Shown one piece after another: positions 34,996-46,792 of a stretch of DNA of 64,000 nucleotides. The stretch is from Berberis thunbergii. Lineage: Eukaryota > Streptophyta > Magnoliopsida > Ranunculales > Berberidaceae. Below the pieces are notes generated by a model, which saw only the letters and a program-made list of their open reading frames with translations, had not been told where the DNA came from and ran no database searches. Positions within the stretch are counted from its first letter, which is position 1, and the number at the start of each line of letters is the position of its first letter. Location: assembly GCA_003290165.1 (NCBI GenBank), contig QNQO01002092.1:62001-126000 (forward strand), in the 5' to 3' direction. The translations under genes were made by a program, and so were the position numbers.

Positions 34996-35121
34996 CCTCT
35001 AAAAAAAACAACAAACAAACAAACACACTCTAATCAATCACAAGTCAAACAAAAGATCTTACTCCTCTACCCACACCCCATCCGAGGAATTGTTAAGCAT
35101 TTATGCCTAACGTGAACAATA

Positions 35122-35135
35122 TGGCTCTGATACCA
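35122..35135 (-). other. Primer binding site, element B
   Basis: Minus strand TGGTATCAGAGCCA, complementary to initiator tRNA-Met, about 125 bases upstream of the gag B start. Confidence 0.9.
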
Positions 35136-35139
35136 AAAC

Positions 35140-38100
35140 TTACTTTCACGCCCCGCTCATAAGAAAAATCCCAACACAACGGGAGATTTCCTACAAATGG
35201 CACGTGACATACCAACAACCACATTATCACACAAACAATTCTCGGAAAACGAAATTCCCAAAATACTGCAAACATTCCAAAGTATTACAACCATGCCAAA
35301 GTCAACCTTCTCCCCTAACTCTACCCCTCAAGGCATTCTCACAAACATAACTATCATATACAACACCAAAAAGCAAAACACAAAACATAATACAGACCCT
35401 GAAAATGACTAGGATCTAGTTCTGCCCAGCCTGATCCACGAAGTCGCTTCCAATGCCTGCACTCCAATAAGAGTACACCCATTTGCCACAAAACAAAACA
35501 AAATGGGTCAGCCTAAAGCTGGAATGAGCAGATAAAAAAAATCAACTACAAATAACACAAATGATAATCCACATTCCAATATATATCCACACTTACCTTA
35601 CATCACATGCTACAACTTATACCTACTGCACAACCATGTGGTTAGCTAGTCATATGTACAAATCAGATTATCAACAAAAACATCTTAGAGCATGAATACC
35701 CTATCGCACCTCTCCATGTGCCGAATGTGTCTCACCCCGACACACCTCCACACGTGTACCAATACCCACTTTGAGTATGTATACATTTCAAACGGGGTGT
35801 CGTCTCTAAAATGCATACTTCACCTCAAAAGACTGGAACACACGGGCCAAATCACAATTTAAAACTGAGCGCTGGAAGAGAAATAAGTTCACACTCTTCC
35901 TCTGACCCTCAGGAACACTCCACTGTATCACGCGAGTCATGACTCGTACAGTGTCGTAGTTTTCCCCTTTTGAAATCAGACACTGCTCCTCAAGAACACT
36001 CCACTATATCACGCGAGTCATAACTCGTATAGTGGCTTAGTTTTCCCCTTTTGGAGACGGTCACCGTACAACTCACTCTGTACGGATTACACGAATATTA
36101 GAAACCAAGGCATCTATGGTCATAATGTACCACTCTGTACATTTCAAACGCCGGAGTAGGGTATTCATGTCAAACTCAAGATTCTCAACACTAATCAAGT
36201 AGCATCGTTCCATAATTTCATTAGAGGAACTAAATTCTAAATATCACAATCACATATATGATGCACAATATTCAATAATAAACATCTACTTGAAATACGC
36301 ATCTCGAGGCACATTACTGCCAAAATTAACATATTGTAAAATGTGAAATAAATTTATTCTAAAATTTAATGTTATCACGGTGGTCACAACGGTGAAAACG
36401 GTGATAAAAACAGAATTATAAATCACATTCTATGATCAGTCAAAATCAGGTCAAATAGATGACGTCATCGTCTTCAACCTCAGAGCATATTTTTTTTTTT
36501 TTCAGAACGTTTCAGTAACATAGCAACTTCAATCACACACAAAAGTCGCATTATTCAACCAAACCCTTAAAACTTATACCATTGAAAAACCCTTACCTTA
36601 AACTTGTTAAACATGTGAGATTTATACCTAAATTCTTTCAATAACAGAAAATAAAACCAGATCTTGACCCCCTGTTCCTCACGATTTTAAAGTCAGACTA
36701 AAATTTCAGCAAGTCACAGTTCAACACACCAACTTCAAATACCTATAACTTCTTCAATACTTATCCAAATTTTACATATAAGCTACCTATAGAAAGATCT
36801 CACCTTCATCTTTCAACTGGAAGCAATCAAAAACAATAATACTGAAAGAATCAAAAACTACTATTACGGAAAGACACTAGGTTACTCATATTTTCTCATA
36901 ATAGCAAACCCCCCAAATTTATACCAAGAAAGATTAAACATGCAATCAAAGGGGTCAAATCATTCAAAAAATGTTCGATCTACTCACCAACCACAGGTAT
37001 TGCACTCCTCAAAGCATAAGACTCCTCCTCCCCAACATGCATCAAGATCCTCAAGCAACTCTTTAAGGAATCCTCTCCCCTCAAGCTCTCTTTTAGACCT
37101 AGATGACCAAACCTCCTAAGCTCTGATGATAAGAGTGAAAAGAAAAAGAAAAAAATTACAGTCTTATAGAAGGGAAAATGGCTATATGCCACCACCAAAC
37201 TTCTAAATACTACCGCGGTGGTACAAAGAAAAAAACAGTTGTTACACACGTCCTCCGGGACCCGTCCTACTGCACTCTATAGTAGCAAGTGTGTGCGGAA
37301 GCTCACCGCACCTCAGCAAGCTTGCCACATGCAATAGCGTCCTCAAGGTCAAGTGTGAGTCATCTCAAGCACCATCCAACTCACGATGCGAGCAAGCTCC
37401 TAAGCATCGGCACAACATGCATTATAGCGAGGTAAAGACACTTATACTACTATCCACATGCACAAATGACGAGTCTGTACATAATCAAAGGTAACAGACG
37501 TGCAATCATAATCAATTCGACAATTTTTATAAAACCACGACTATGCCAGGGTCTCAACATGACCCAATTCACCACGATAAATTTATTCGAGTCGATTATC
37601 ATATATGCTCAAGACTCGGCAAATCCACAGTAAAACATGACATATTATGCAAACTCGAAAACGAAGCATACAAGTCCACTGGCATTACACCAAAGCCTAA
37701 TCACACCAAAATTCATTCACTATTCGATTTCATTCAAGTATATTATGCTTTCAGAAAATCCAATACGTAATTCATTCACAAAAAAACAACACAACCCTCG
37801 AAATCTCGAAAAACCTCAGATTTCGAACTTGGATTCAATTATACACAATCGACGGTATCATGTAAAAATTAAATTCAGGATTTCAAATAATTATTTCTCA
37901 AAATAAATATTATAGATCCACTCACCTGGGCCGAATGGGTTTTCAGAACCCAATTCCTACCGATCGAAGTTCCTAACACGCAAAACCACAAAAATTTTTA
38001 AAACTAAAAACGGACTCGAAGGTGAGCAAACTAGCCGAAACTAAAAAAAAAATTAAAAGCGGCGCGTGACTGAAAGAAAAACTTACAGGCAATAAAATTC

Positions 38101-38762
38101 GGCAAACTCCACGCCGAAACCAAAGTTTGGCGAAAACGCGCCGAAACCCTCCCTACTCCGGTCTGATAGCCTCCAAACCGCACAACAGCCCGAAAATGGG
38201 TCTAAGAACACTTGGAGTCACGAATGTGAGGCTCACCCACGCACCGAAAGCCCGGATTCAGGCTGAAGAACCCTCAAAACGAACATGCACCCTGACTTTT
38301 TGAAAAATCCGACCAACACCGAAACCACCCTTGCATGTGGGGTCTAAGGGCTCCAAATGACGCCACCAAGGCCCCTTAACAGCTGATCGGAGCTATGAAA
38401 ACCAATCAAACAAGCCAACACCACAAAACCCACACAACATCAGAAATTTCATTTTTCTCAAACGAAAAAACAAAACAAGGAGAGGGGAGAAAGAGGAAGA
38501 AAAATGAGGAAGAAGATGTGAGATTTGGGGGAGGAAAATCGACAACCTCGACGAATTCTCGCTGGATACGAAGAGACGATAAGGAATCTCGCTCCCTGGA
38601 ACGAAAGAAAAAATAAAACAGAAAAAAGGAAGCAAGGGGGTTTGTCTTTAAAGGGTGGGTGGCTATGTGCCCCCACCGCATTAACTGAGTACACCCCGAC
38701 CAATTTTATTTTATTTTTTTTTTATTTATTTTTTTTCATTTTTTTAAAACACAGGTATCACA
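35140..38762 (-). mobile_element. Long 5' LTR of element B (about 3.6 kb)
   Basis: Extends from the PBS side (35140) to 38762, where the minus strand starts TGTGATACCTGTGTTTT. The boundary is set by paralogy: host sequence resumes at 38763 with CACGTGGTGCAACTTTTG, which continues at 41703 and 52813 in the uninterrupted copies. Contains dyad repeats (35910-36142) and GA/CT-rich sequence at 38440-38640. Open frames inside lack conserved domains. Such long LTRs are seen in LARD and TR-GAG type elements. The matching 3' LTR and left flank are not found in the window. Confidence 0.72.
35910..36060. repeat. 81-bp tandem pair of dyad-symmetric motifs in LTR
   Basis: Two copies (from 35910 and 35991) each carry a palindromic core, CGAGTCATGACTCG at 35933-35946 and CGAGTCATAACTCG at 36014-36027, inside an outer stem: CACTGTA/TACAGTG in copy 1 and CACTATA/TATAGTG in copy 2. 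The outer-stem difference is a paired change on both arms. Further dyads CCGTACA/TGTACGG (36064-36085) and ATGTAC/GTACAT (36125-36142) follow. The core resembles GCN4/bZIP-type half sites. Confidence 0.75.
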
Positions 38763-38763
38763 C

Positions 38764-38885
38764 ACGTGGTGCAACTTTTGTCACAACTAGCCATCATGAT
38801 CTTGCATTGTCTCTAACATAGAAAACTTGTTTGCACTGGCTTGCTAAGACGAATGGTTCATTTGTTTGAAGTGTTCGTTGGGAAT
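38764..38885 (-). pseudogene. CACTA TNP2 C-terminal (DUF4216-like) remnant
   Basis: Minus-strand decayed coding sequence EPFVLASQ then VTKAAP, the pattern of the DUF4216 domain at the end of En/Spm TNP2 transposase genes. The LTR retroelement begins inside it at 38762. Paralogues at 41650-41812 and 52750-52925. Confidence 0.6.
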
Positions 38886-38896
38886 TAACATTTACA

Positions 38897-39690
38897 AAAC
38901 CAAGCAAATTAAAAAAGATAAATTACTGACAATGAAACAAAACTCACAAGGAGATACGGTTCAATAGCAAGGTCAAAACCTTTGCTAACTAAAAGGATGA
39001 AACAAATACAGACACACATAAAACTGTGTTTGTGTTTGAAACTGAAGGACTTTACCCCTCCATATGTTGAAGTTTTTTTAGGAACAAGTGTTCCCAGATT
39101 GCCAAATTGTCAATCTAGATAAACTCCAAAACAGCTCATAGCTCACCATTGCCATCAATCAACTCTGACCCATTGAACTCACAATATGATTTAAGTTTAT
39201 TTACAGGACAATTTCGTACAAATAAACTAAGAGATTGAAGAAGCCTGACGGAGACGGTAGCTTCATCAGTAAGTTTGTAGAGATACAATGACGAAGCGAA
39301 AGGGACTAACGTGCAGCATTATTTACAAGTCAATTTCATGGAAAACAGATGGCATTGGTGTGCATTCAAACAATGGCTCTACAATAGTTTTTCAATCAAG
39401 ATCAATCGAACTTTTTTCATTTGATATCTATTTTCAATTGATGGAAGCTTGTTCAACCCCCAATTTTTTGAGCCAAGAAATCACAGATGCTTATAGTAAT
39501 CATGAATCAACATATATATGTATTCAATCTATGTTAGACTGATCTAGCATGTTCAACCCCCAAATTATTTTTTGAGACAAGAAACAACAAATGGCTTTAC
39601 TTATAGCATCATGAATCGAAACAACTTAAAAGATATCGATTCAAAGCAATCAATCTAATCTGCGTTTATTTTGGAGGATAAAATATCATT
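38897..39690. repeat. Six-copy block, copy 4
   Basis: Minus-strand peptide ends NGSELIDGNGEL. The block stops near 39700, just before the expected coiled-coil exon, and joins CACTA sequence homologous to 50985. Confidence 0.6.
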
Positions 39691-40335
39691 TTTTAACCAT
39701 TATCAAACAAAAAGAAATAAGAAACAACTATATACACTAAATTTGTAAAAACCCTTGAATAATAACAGTATGCAACTATGCATATATAATGTAAAAACTG
39801 TTAAATAGCAGGCATTTGGTTTCTTCAAATTCTTTGAGATTTTCTCATATTAGACGAATGAATTGATTGCAATATCTCTGTCAGCACAACTCAAACCTGT
39901 GTATCCATGTTACTTGTGACTAGGGCTATAAAATGGCTATAATCATGTATGACATATGTACATATGAATAACAATGATATAGTGTAAGACATCTTACTCC
40001 AAAAGACTTCCCATAATTTTCTAATGTAGTGTAATCAAATATACAAGCTCAAGGAAATTACTCAGTGTCAATATATGGAGTTGAACATTTATTTAAAGTT
40101 TTAAGACTTATTTTTTAGTGTCCCACCATCATATCTCCTATGACTGATTCTGTGTAGGCACATTCCATACGTATTCGTTTCATTACATTCTTATCTACAT
40201 CATGTTTTCATTGAAAGATCATATTTGCCCCTTTTCCATCATATGTAGAATATATAAATGTTTGGTATACTTTCAATTGTCTTTATAAGTTAATATGTAT
40301 GTTATCACTTCTTTGGCGAATGAGAACTTGGTAGT

Positions 40336-40665
40336 GTGTTTTCCGAAGGAAAAAGTATGGTGACTGAAAGTTACTCCAATGAGAATCAATCATTGCTTAA
40401 GGACTCTGGTTGTGTACACATGGAAAGCAAAGGTGTGGTTATTGAAAGACAAGATCAAAGTTTATCTAATAACGATGAACTGGTATTCAAGGTATGCGGC
40501 TGTGCATATACCGAGGGAAAAACCACAATTATTGGAAGCAAACAAAGAAATTCTACTAATGAGGATGCATCACTAATCAAGGGGCCTGGTAGTATATGTG
40601 ATGACAAACACACAGTTTGTGAAAGTGAAGCGGGGAGTTCATTTAACAGGATGAACTGCTATTAG
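40336..40665 (+). other. Open frame in captured-looking segment, Y2'
   Basis: The longest open version of this segment, 109 codons from ATG at 40336 (MFSEGKSMVTESYSNENQSL). It contains DQSLSNNDELVFKVCGCAYT and KGPGSICDDKHTVCESEAGS. Paralogues in Y1 and Y2 preserve most residues but shift frame. No domain recognised and no upstream regulatory signs are clear. Either a captured exon or a chance frame. Confidence 0.35.
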
Positions 40666-40867
40666 AGGTGACCAAAGGCAGAAAAAAAAACTGATGAAAG
40701 GAAACAAAAAGAGGGTTCCTCTAGGTTGAGTAGCTTGAGTGTGCTCTATGACAGGCTGAAGCAGGAATAGCATTGATCTGAAGCAGAAATTTTGTTGGAA
40801 CTTGAACAATCTGAAAATTCTACAAAGAGAAAAATATTGGAGACGAAAAAAAATATATATTAAACAA

Positions 40868-41490
40868 TCTGGGCAACAATCGCCCATGTTTTGGACGTGT
40901 TTGCAGGGATTTTTTGGGGCAGCAATCGCCCATGTTTTGGACGTGTTTGCAGGGATTTTTTGGGCAGCAATCGCCCATGTTTTGGGATGCTGCTTGCAGG
41001 AACTTTTTTAGGACAATTTTTGCAGGGATTTTCTGGGCAGCAAATGCCTCTGTTTTGGATGTTGTTTGAAGGGTATTTCTGGGCAGCAATTGGCCCTGTT
41101 TTGGGCGCTGATTGCAGGAATTTTCTAGGCAGCAAGCGCCCCTGTTTTGGACGATGTTTGCAGGGATTTTCTGGACAGCAAATGCCACTGTTTTGGATGC
41201 CGTTTGCAGGGTATTTCTGGGCAGCAATTGGCCTTGTTTTGGGCGCTGATTGCAGGAATTTTCGGGGCAGCAAGCGCCCCTGTTTGGACGATGTTTGCAG
41301 TGATTTTCTGGCCAGCAAATGCCATCGCTATGGATGCTGTTTGCAGGGTATTTCTGGGTAGCAATTGGCCCTGTTTTGGGCGCTGATTGCAGGAATTTTC
41401 TGGGCAGCAAGCGCCCTTGTTTTGGACGATGTTTGCAGGGATTTTCTGGGCAGCACTTGCCACTGTTTTGGACGCTGCATGCAGGCATTT
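40868..41490. repeat. 46-bp minisatellite, Y2' (about 13 units)
   Basis: Same unit as at 30702-31165. Long apparent proteins on both strands (222 codons minus, 156 codons plus) are repeat artefacts. Confidence 0.92.
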
Positions 41491-41649
41491 TCAGAAAAAT
41501 AACTTAAAACCAAAGAAGCATAGATTTTTTGAAAACTTGTTGTATCCGTGTCTGACAGATATCCGGCACATGACACTCGTTCGACACGCATCCGACACGT
41601 ATCGGACACATGGTCAATGTGTCAACGGGTGTCAGACACTTCGTCAACG

Positions 41650-41812
41650 TCTCTATTTCATCGACGGTTGTCTCGTCTTCATGTTCTAGCACGACATAAA
41701 ATTCACGTGGTGCAGCTTTTGTCACAACTAGTCATCCTGATCTTGCATTGTCTCTAACATAGATAGAAAATTGTTCGCACTGGCTTGCAAAGACGAATGG
41801 TTCATTTTTTTG
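41650..41812 (-). pseudogene. CACTA TNP2 DUF4216-like end, Y2'
   Basis: Minus strand reads EPFVLA then, after a frameshift, WLVVTKAAPREFYVVLEHED and EIETLTK. In DUF4216 domains PF-LASQ-x-FY is followed by WxVVxxxxPRxxYD. It lies upstream of the minisatellite in gene direction, as expected for TNP2 preceding the Transposase_24 gene. Confidence 0.68.
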
Positions 41813-41844
41813 AAGTGTTCGTTGGGAATTAACACTTACAAAAC

Positions 41845-42560
41845 CAAGCAAATTAAAAAAAAATTTACGGACAATGAAACAAAACTCACAAGGAGATACG
41901 GTTCAATAGCAGGGTCAAAACCTTTGCTAAGTAAGAAAATGAAACAAATACAGACACACTGTGTTTGTGTTTGAAACTGAGGGACTTTAACCCTCCATAT
42001 GTTGAAGTTTTTTATGAACAAGAGTTCCCAGATTGCCAAATTGTCAATCTAGATAAACTCCAAAACTACTCATAGCTCACCATTGCCATCAATCAACTCT
42101 GGCCCATTGAACTCACAATATGATTTCAGGACAATTTCGTACAAATAAACTAAGAGATTGAAGAAGTCTGACAAAGCAAACGGGACTAACATACAACATT
42201 ATTTATAATTACAAGTCAATTTCATGGAAACAGATGGCATTAGTGTGCAATCAAACAATGCCTCCACAATAGTTTTTCAATCAAGATCAATTGGACTTTT
42301 ATCATTTGATATCAATATTCAATTGATAGAAGTTGTAAAAAACCCCAATTTTTGAGCCAAGAAATCAAGATGCTTATAGTTTCATGAATCAACATATATA
42401 TGTATTCAATCTATGCCAAATTGATCCAGCATGTTCAATCCAATTTGAGATAAGAAATAAAGCAATCAATCTAATATGGGTTTATTTGGAGGACAAAATA
42501 TCATTTTTGAATATAAAAAAACCTAGAATAACTCATGCAACTTATATATATAAATCATGA
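41845..42560. repeat. Six-copy block, copy 5
   Basis: Collinear with the other copies but with a small deletion that removes part of the peptide before LIDGNGEL. Leads into coiled-coil exon P7. Confidence 0.6.
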
Positions 42561-42589
42561 CTAATTCGCATACATACCAATGCAGCAAA

Positions 42590-42790
42590 ACCGAGCTACG
42601 AGATGCCTACATCTTCGAAATATTTTCAATTCGATATTTGATGACTTGAATCCGAGTAGCAAAGTTAGATTGTCCAATGGAACACTTGTTGCTAGCTGTG
42701 AATGAATCCACGGATCTTTGAATACTTCACCCATATCAAAGACTAGATCTAGGTCTAGAAGTCTCAACCTTCGAGTTTCATTCGTTCTCC
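42590..42790 (-). pseudogene. Coiled-coil exon remnant P7
   Basis: Minus-strand residues NKCSIGQSNFATRIQVIK and LDLDLVFDMGEVF, in frames interrupted by a small deletion before the conserved cysteine. Paralogue of P6 and P9; no NB-ARC follows. Confidence 0.63.
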
Positions 42791-42929
42791 TCTCATTGTT
42801 TCATACCCTTTGCCCTGCTGTGGTGAATGAAGTGGCTGTGGGCGTAAGGAAGACATACTTGAGTATGTAGGGCATTCACACTTGCAATTAACGTCTTTGC
42901 CCCCATCTACATTTATAATTACATATTTG

Positions 42930-43545
42930 TTCAATCATTCAGTCTCATTCCGTTGTTTTAGTCTTGTTCCGACCTCGTCCTATCCCAAATAGTTTTGGGA
43001 CGGGATGTGCATGATTGAATTTTTGTGCAATTACTAAGCTATTATGATGTGCATATCTAAACGTATATTTTTATAATTATTATATTATCAACTTTCTCAT
43101 TAGATCGACTTATTTAGTCCACAATATGCTAGGTCTTAGTTTTGTAAGTTTTTATTAATGTTCATATTTACATCATTAATTCAAGAATATTTTAGTATTT
43201 TCTATCATTATGAATATTAAAGAATATCTATGAAAGTGCTATTATTTTAAATTATAATATAATTATTTGTGATGTTAAATTTACACAACTCCTCAAAATT
43301 TTATATACCACACTTAATTTGACACACACAATTTTGAGTTAATAATTATTAAAATTAATAATAATTAATATTAAATAGGTTCAGAATGGGACGGAATGGG
43401 CAGAATTGGAAATCTGCATCCCAATCGCATTCCACTCTAGATTGGAAAGGGACAAAATCGAGATGAACTTGATTAATGCCAAAAAGACCTTAAAAAAATT
43501 GGGACAAAATCGATATCGTGGGATGGAATACTCACCCTAGAATAA
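42930..43545. mobile_element. hAT-like non-autonomous element, copy in X3
   Basis: Right end CTCACCCTA followed by GAATAAAC at about 43537-43553, matching the duplication of the intact copy at 54127-54771. The left end is deleted. Confidence 0.65.
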
Positions 43546-45280
43546 ACAACACGTTAAAGTTTGGGTTAGGTTTTTAATTTGGACCCCCAATCAATTGATT
43601 AGGCTAGAGTTTGGATTCAGCACGAGCTAGACATTGACTCAATTAATTAATTTATCCTATAAATCCCACTGGATGACCCCTAATATTATTTATTTGAAAT
43701 AGGCTCTTAAAATGATATATAATTATTTTATTTAGAAATTTATTCATATTTTTTTATTATTGATGAATTGTTATAATAAAGTAAAATATTACTGCACAGA
43801 TAAAGCGCGTCAACACCCTATTTAATGGAGAGTCAATTGTGTAGCTTACAAGTGAAAACATGTGTACTGAGACAAATTTTCAAAGATAATGACATTACGA
43901 GCAGAGAAAACACTAAATATTTCAAGAATAATATTGTAAAAAAATGGAATATTTTGGACTAAAAGACAAAAATCCACATTAAGGGATTTTGATTAGTTTT
44001 AAAATTAGGTTGAGTGGGTGGGTTGGAAAATGTGATGGTGACCATTTATTATGACAATTGGTCATTGTCATGAGCAAGGATTGTTCATCATGATCAATAT
44101 GATCATAAAGTCTTAGTCGTGAGGGGATTCGACCTCTGAATTTGTGATACCATCCGTTGTAAGCCAATAAATTGAGCTAGTATTTCATGATGACCAACTT
44201 AAACCCGACTTAGGAAAACAACCAGATCATTTGCTAGTAATGACCCTCTTCCCCCAATAGATAAATTTTTTCTTTATCTTGAATATGACTTTTAAACCAA
44301 TCATCTAGGTTAATGATAGGAAAATAAGAGTGTAAAAATTTTTATGTAGGTTCATAAAACATCAATATTCCTGTAAAAATCAACTACGTTGGGTTTTATT
44401 TATTTATTTTTATTTTTATTTTTATAAGAAGCCTATTTTTGGAATGTGTTTCAACGTATCTGATTTTAGACAAACTTTGATAAAAGTTTGTTCAACTCAT
44501 TTTCCACTCCTAATAATAGACTCATCATTTTTTCTAATGCATTTAGAGTGCGTTTGGTTGCATAGAATCTTATGCTATGAGAATCCATTAGGGAGACATT
44601 ATATTTTAGGCTGTATCACTCCATATCCATCATTTGATTTTATAATAAAAAAAATGTTATAAATAAAAATTTATAAATGTCTCACTTTTGCTATAATTTT
44701 AAAAAGTAAATACTTACACATATTTTATTCCACAAAGCTTTCTTCAAATCTTACTTAATTGCAAATCAGGTTTTAAAGGAAAATTAACGAGATCTATCAC
44801 ATCTGAAGTTATTAACTACGAAAAATCAAGACTACACATCGTATCTTTTCAAAACCATGCCCTTTTTTGGGGGGAACTGCTACATATTAATTTTGATGAA
44901 ATTTATAATCATAAATAAATAAACAAAGCAAAGACTAAAGGAAGTAAAATATAAAAATTATATAAATATGAAAGAGTTGAGACATGCAACCATTCCCGAA
45001 ATATTGAAATTAATATGCCTTGGATGTGAGAGCTATGTAGCCAGAGATATATAATCAATCTCAGGTCCAACTTCATGTTTACGGAGCTATGAAGTTTGTC
45101 TTGAATCTGAAAATTATGTAGTCATGTTTAATTGAATCTGAAAATTATATAGTCAAACTGATGTAGTCATATGCCTTGAGCTTTAGTTATTAACCATCAT
45201 CAATCTAGGTGCATGTAGATCCAAATTCTTCCTTGGGAGTACTCTAATTTTCAAAACTTATAAAAAATATTAATGGCATA
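43546..45280. other. X-block flank, no intact gene
   Basis: Shared with 54780-56580. Contains, near 44060-44190 on the minus strand, a tRNA-like head (B-box-like AGGTCGAATCCCC) suggestive of an old SINE. At 44549-44660 it holds one arm of the Tourist-like MITE found complete at 58317. Confidence 0.5.
44545..44690. mobile_element. Tourist-like MITE arm (relic)
   Basis: GTGCGTTTGGTTGCATAGAA then ATTTTAGGCTGTATCACTCC, one arm of the element at 58317-58650. A paralogue is at 55855-55990. Confidence 0.6.
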
Positions 45281-45500
45281 CTTCTGCAGACATGTTTAGG
45301 TGGCATCGAAACATGTTTAGGTGGCATCGAAACATTCTGAAGACTTCTTCAGACTAAAGCTCCTTTCAATCAAATTCAATCAAGACATGTTTAGGTGGCA
45401 TCGAAACATTCTGAAGACTTCTTTAGACTTCAATGTCAAAGACTGCATCACTAAGCTCCTTTCAATCAAAGTTTCACTTGCTCTCCCCTCTTTATTTCAC
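45281..45500 (-). pseudogene. Coiled-coil exon relic P8 with local duplications
   Basis: The motif ACATGTTTAGGTGGCATCGA occurs three times (about 45292-45400), and a GAAGACTTCTT segment twice. Minus-strand residues ELSDAVFDIEV recall the DAxFDIED motif of CNL coiled-coil domains. Confidence 0.5.
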
Positions 45501-46696
45501 CTCCTTTGCATCTGTATTTTCTTTCTTTCTTTCATTCTTTGTTTCTTGAGTTTGGAGTTTAGATTGTAAGGAAGGCTTGTCATTGTTTTAACCAGGACTA
45601 AACTAAAACCAAGCTAGACTTGCCTCGAGTTAAAAGGTTGGTTATTGGTTGGATTTGTTCAGGTTAGGCAATTATCATAGAGTGAATGTTTTTATTTTGA
45701 TTTTTTCAAAATTTGAAGCAGTATTAAGTTTTTTTTTTTGCAAAAATGAACTTGTTTGATCATAATCGCTTAATATATGATTTAAACACAGTGATGCCCA
45801 CTCATTCCAATCAACAGAATAGGGTGAGTTATAAATCAAATAAATTTTGAAAATTCTAGGGGGCAATGGGAAAGACAAGCTTTAATGATTAGAAGTTTTT
45901 TTTTTAAAGTTATATTTGAATCATTTGATGGTAGGCCTCTTTCAATGACAAAAAGCTTAGGATTTCTTCTCCAATACTCGTACAGCGGGGTTTCTTTACT
46001 ATAAAGCAAACATTGAAATGCATTAAAGAGTATCATAAAAGCAAGAAAGAATTATTCTAAACAATTTATCAAAAATCACAACTATTAATGAGAATCCAAT
46101 GTCCTATAAGTTCAAGATTCAAGTTTAACGAAACCGAAATCCATGTGCACCCAGTGGAGATAAACTCATCTTTTGGTATTTAAGTTCTATCTGTTGTATT
46201 GTGTAGATCGAAGTTCGAATTTATTTATTTTCGAATTGAAATTCTTTTCGATATTAACATATCTTGAGCAAAAGAAATTCAAATAAAGTCATCTAGATAA
46301 AGATAAAGAGTGTGAATTCTCCATACTTGTCAAGATGCCTGATGCTTTGCACTATTATTTTGGTTAGTAAACTGAGATGTATTTCTCTTATTCGATCTCT
46401 TACCAATTATTACGTAGGCTATTCAATTTGATTCTCAGTTGGTTCGATAACGGGTCTACAATATCGACAACATAGGACATTACATGTCTCAAGCTGATGT
46501 TTTTGTTTTCACTGATGAATGTTTTGAACTTCTGAAAAATGAAGCAGGGTATACTGGGGTAGGTAGCAAAATTTGAGCAGGGTCTGATACTGGTGGGTTG
46601 GTAGCAAAATTTGATCTTTCGGTTTGTAGCTTGAACCAATCTGTGATTTATAACTCGAACAAATGATCAAATTGGCACTTACAAAGGCCTTCAATA
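45501..46696. other. X-block flank and gene-free DNA
   Basis: 45560-46150 is shared with 24660-25250 and 57060-57605. The remainder is unique AT-rich DNA without a recognised gene. Confidence 0.5.
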
Positions 46697-46790
46697 TTTT
46701 TTTTTTTTTTTTTTTTTGGAAGTTGAGCTGGGTTTGTATAGGATCCCATAACCTATCCACGAGGTGCGACCTACTGGTCAACACCACCCC
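46697..46790 (-). mobile_element. SINE 3' fragment
   Basis: Minus strand: GTCGCACCTCGTGGATAGGT then TATGGGATCC and a long A-run (T-run 46698-46717 on plus). Matches the 3' half of the SINE at 30116-30288. Abuts the aldo-keto reductase fragment. Confidence 0.75.
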
Positions 46791-46792
46791 GA

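Larger units (their letters stand above)
39745..41812 (-). mobile_element. CACTA element fragment, copy Y2'
   Basis: Partial copy of the Y CACTA element: internal region, captured-looking segment (40320-40790), minisatellite and DUF4216-like end. The terminus and Transposase_24 exons are missing because the copy starts inside the element. Confidence 0.7.

Noticed and set aside
38393..38821. Several overlapping frames on both strands near 38.5 kb
   Set aside because: GA/CT-rich part of LTR B. No conserved protein; likely LTR leader or promoter sequence.
40820..41488. 222-codon minus-strand open frame and overlapping 156-codon plus frame
   Set aside because: Both lie in the 46-bp minisatellite. 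The repeat has no stops and a period not divisible by three, so all frames look open. The same artefact occurs at 30408-31301 and 51872-52684.
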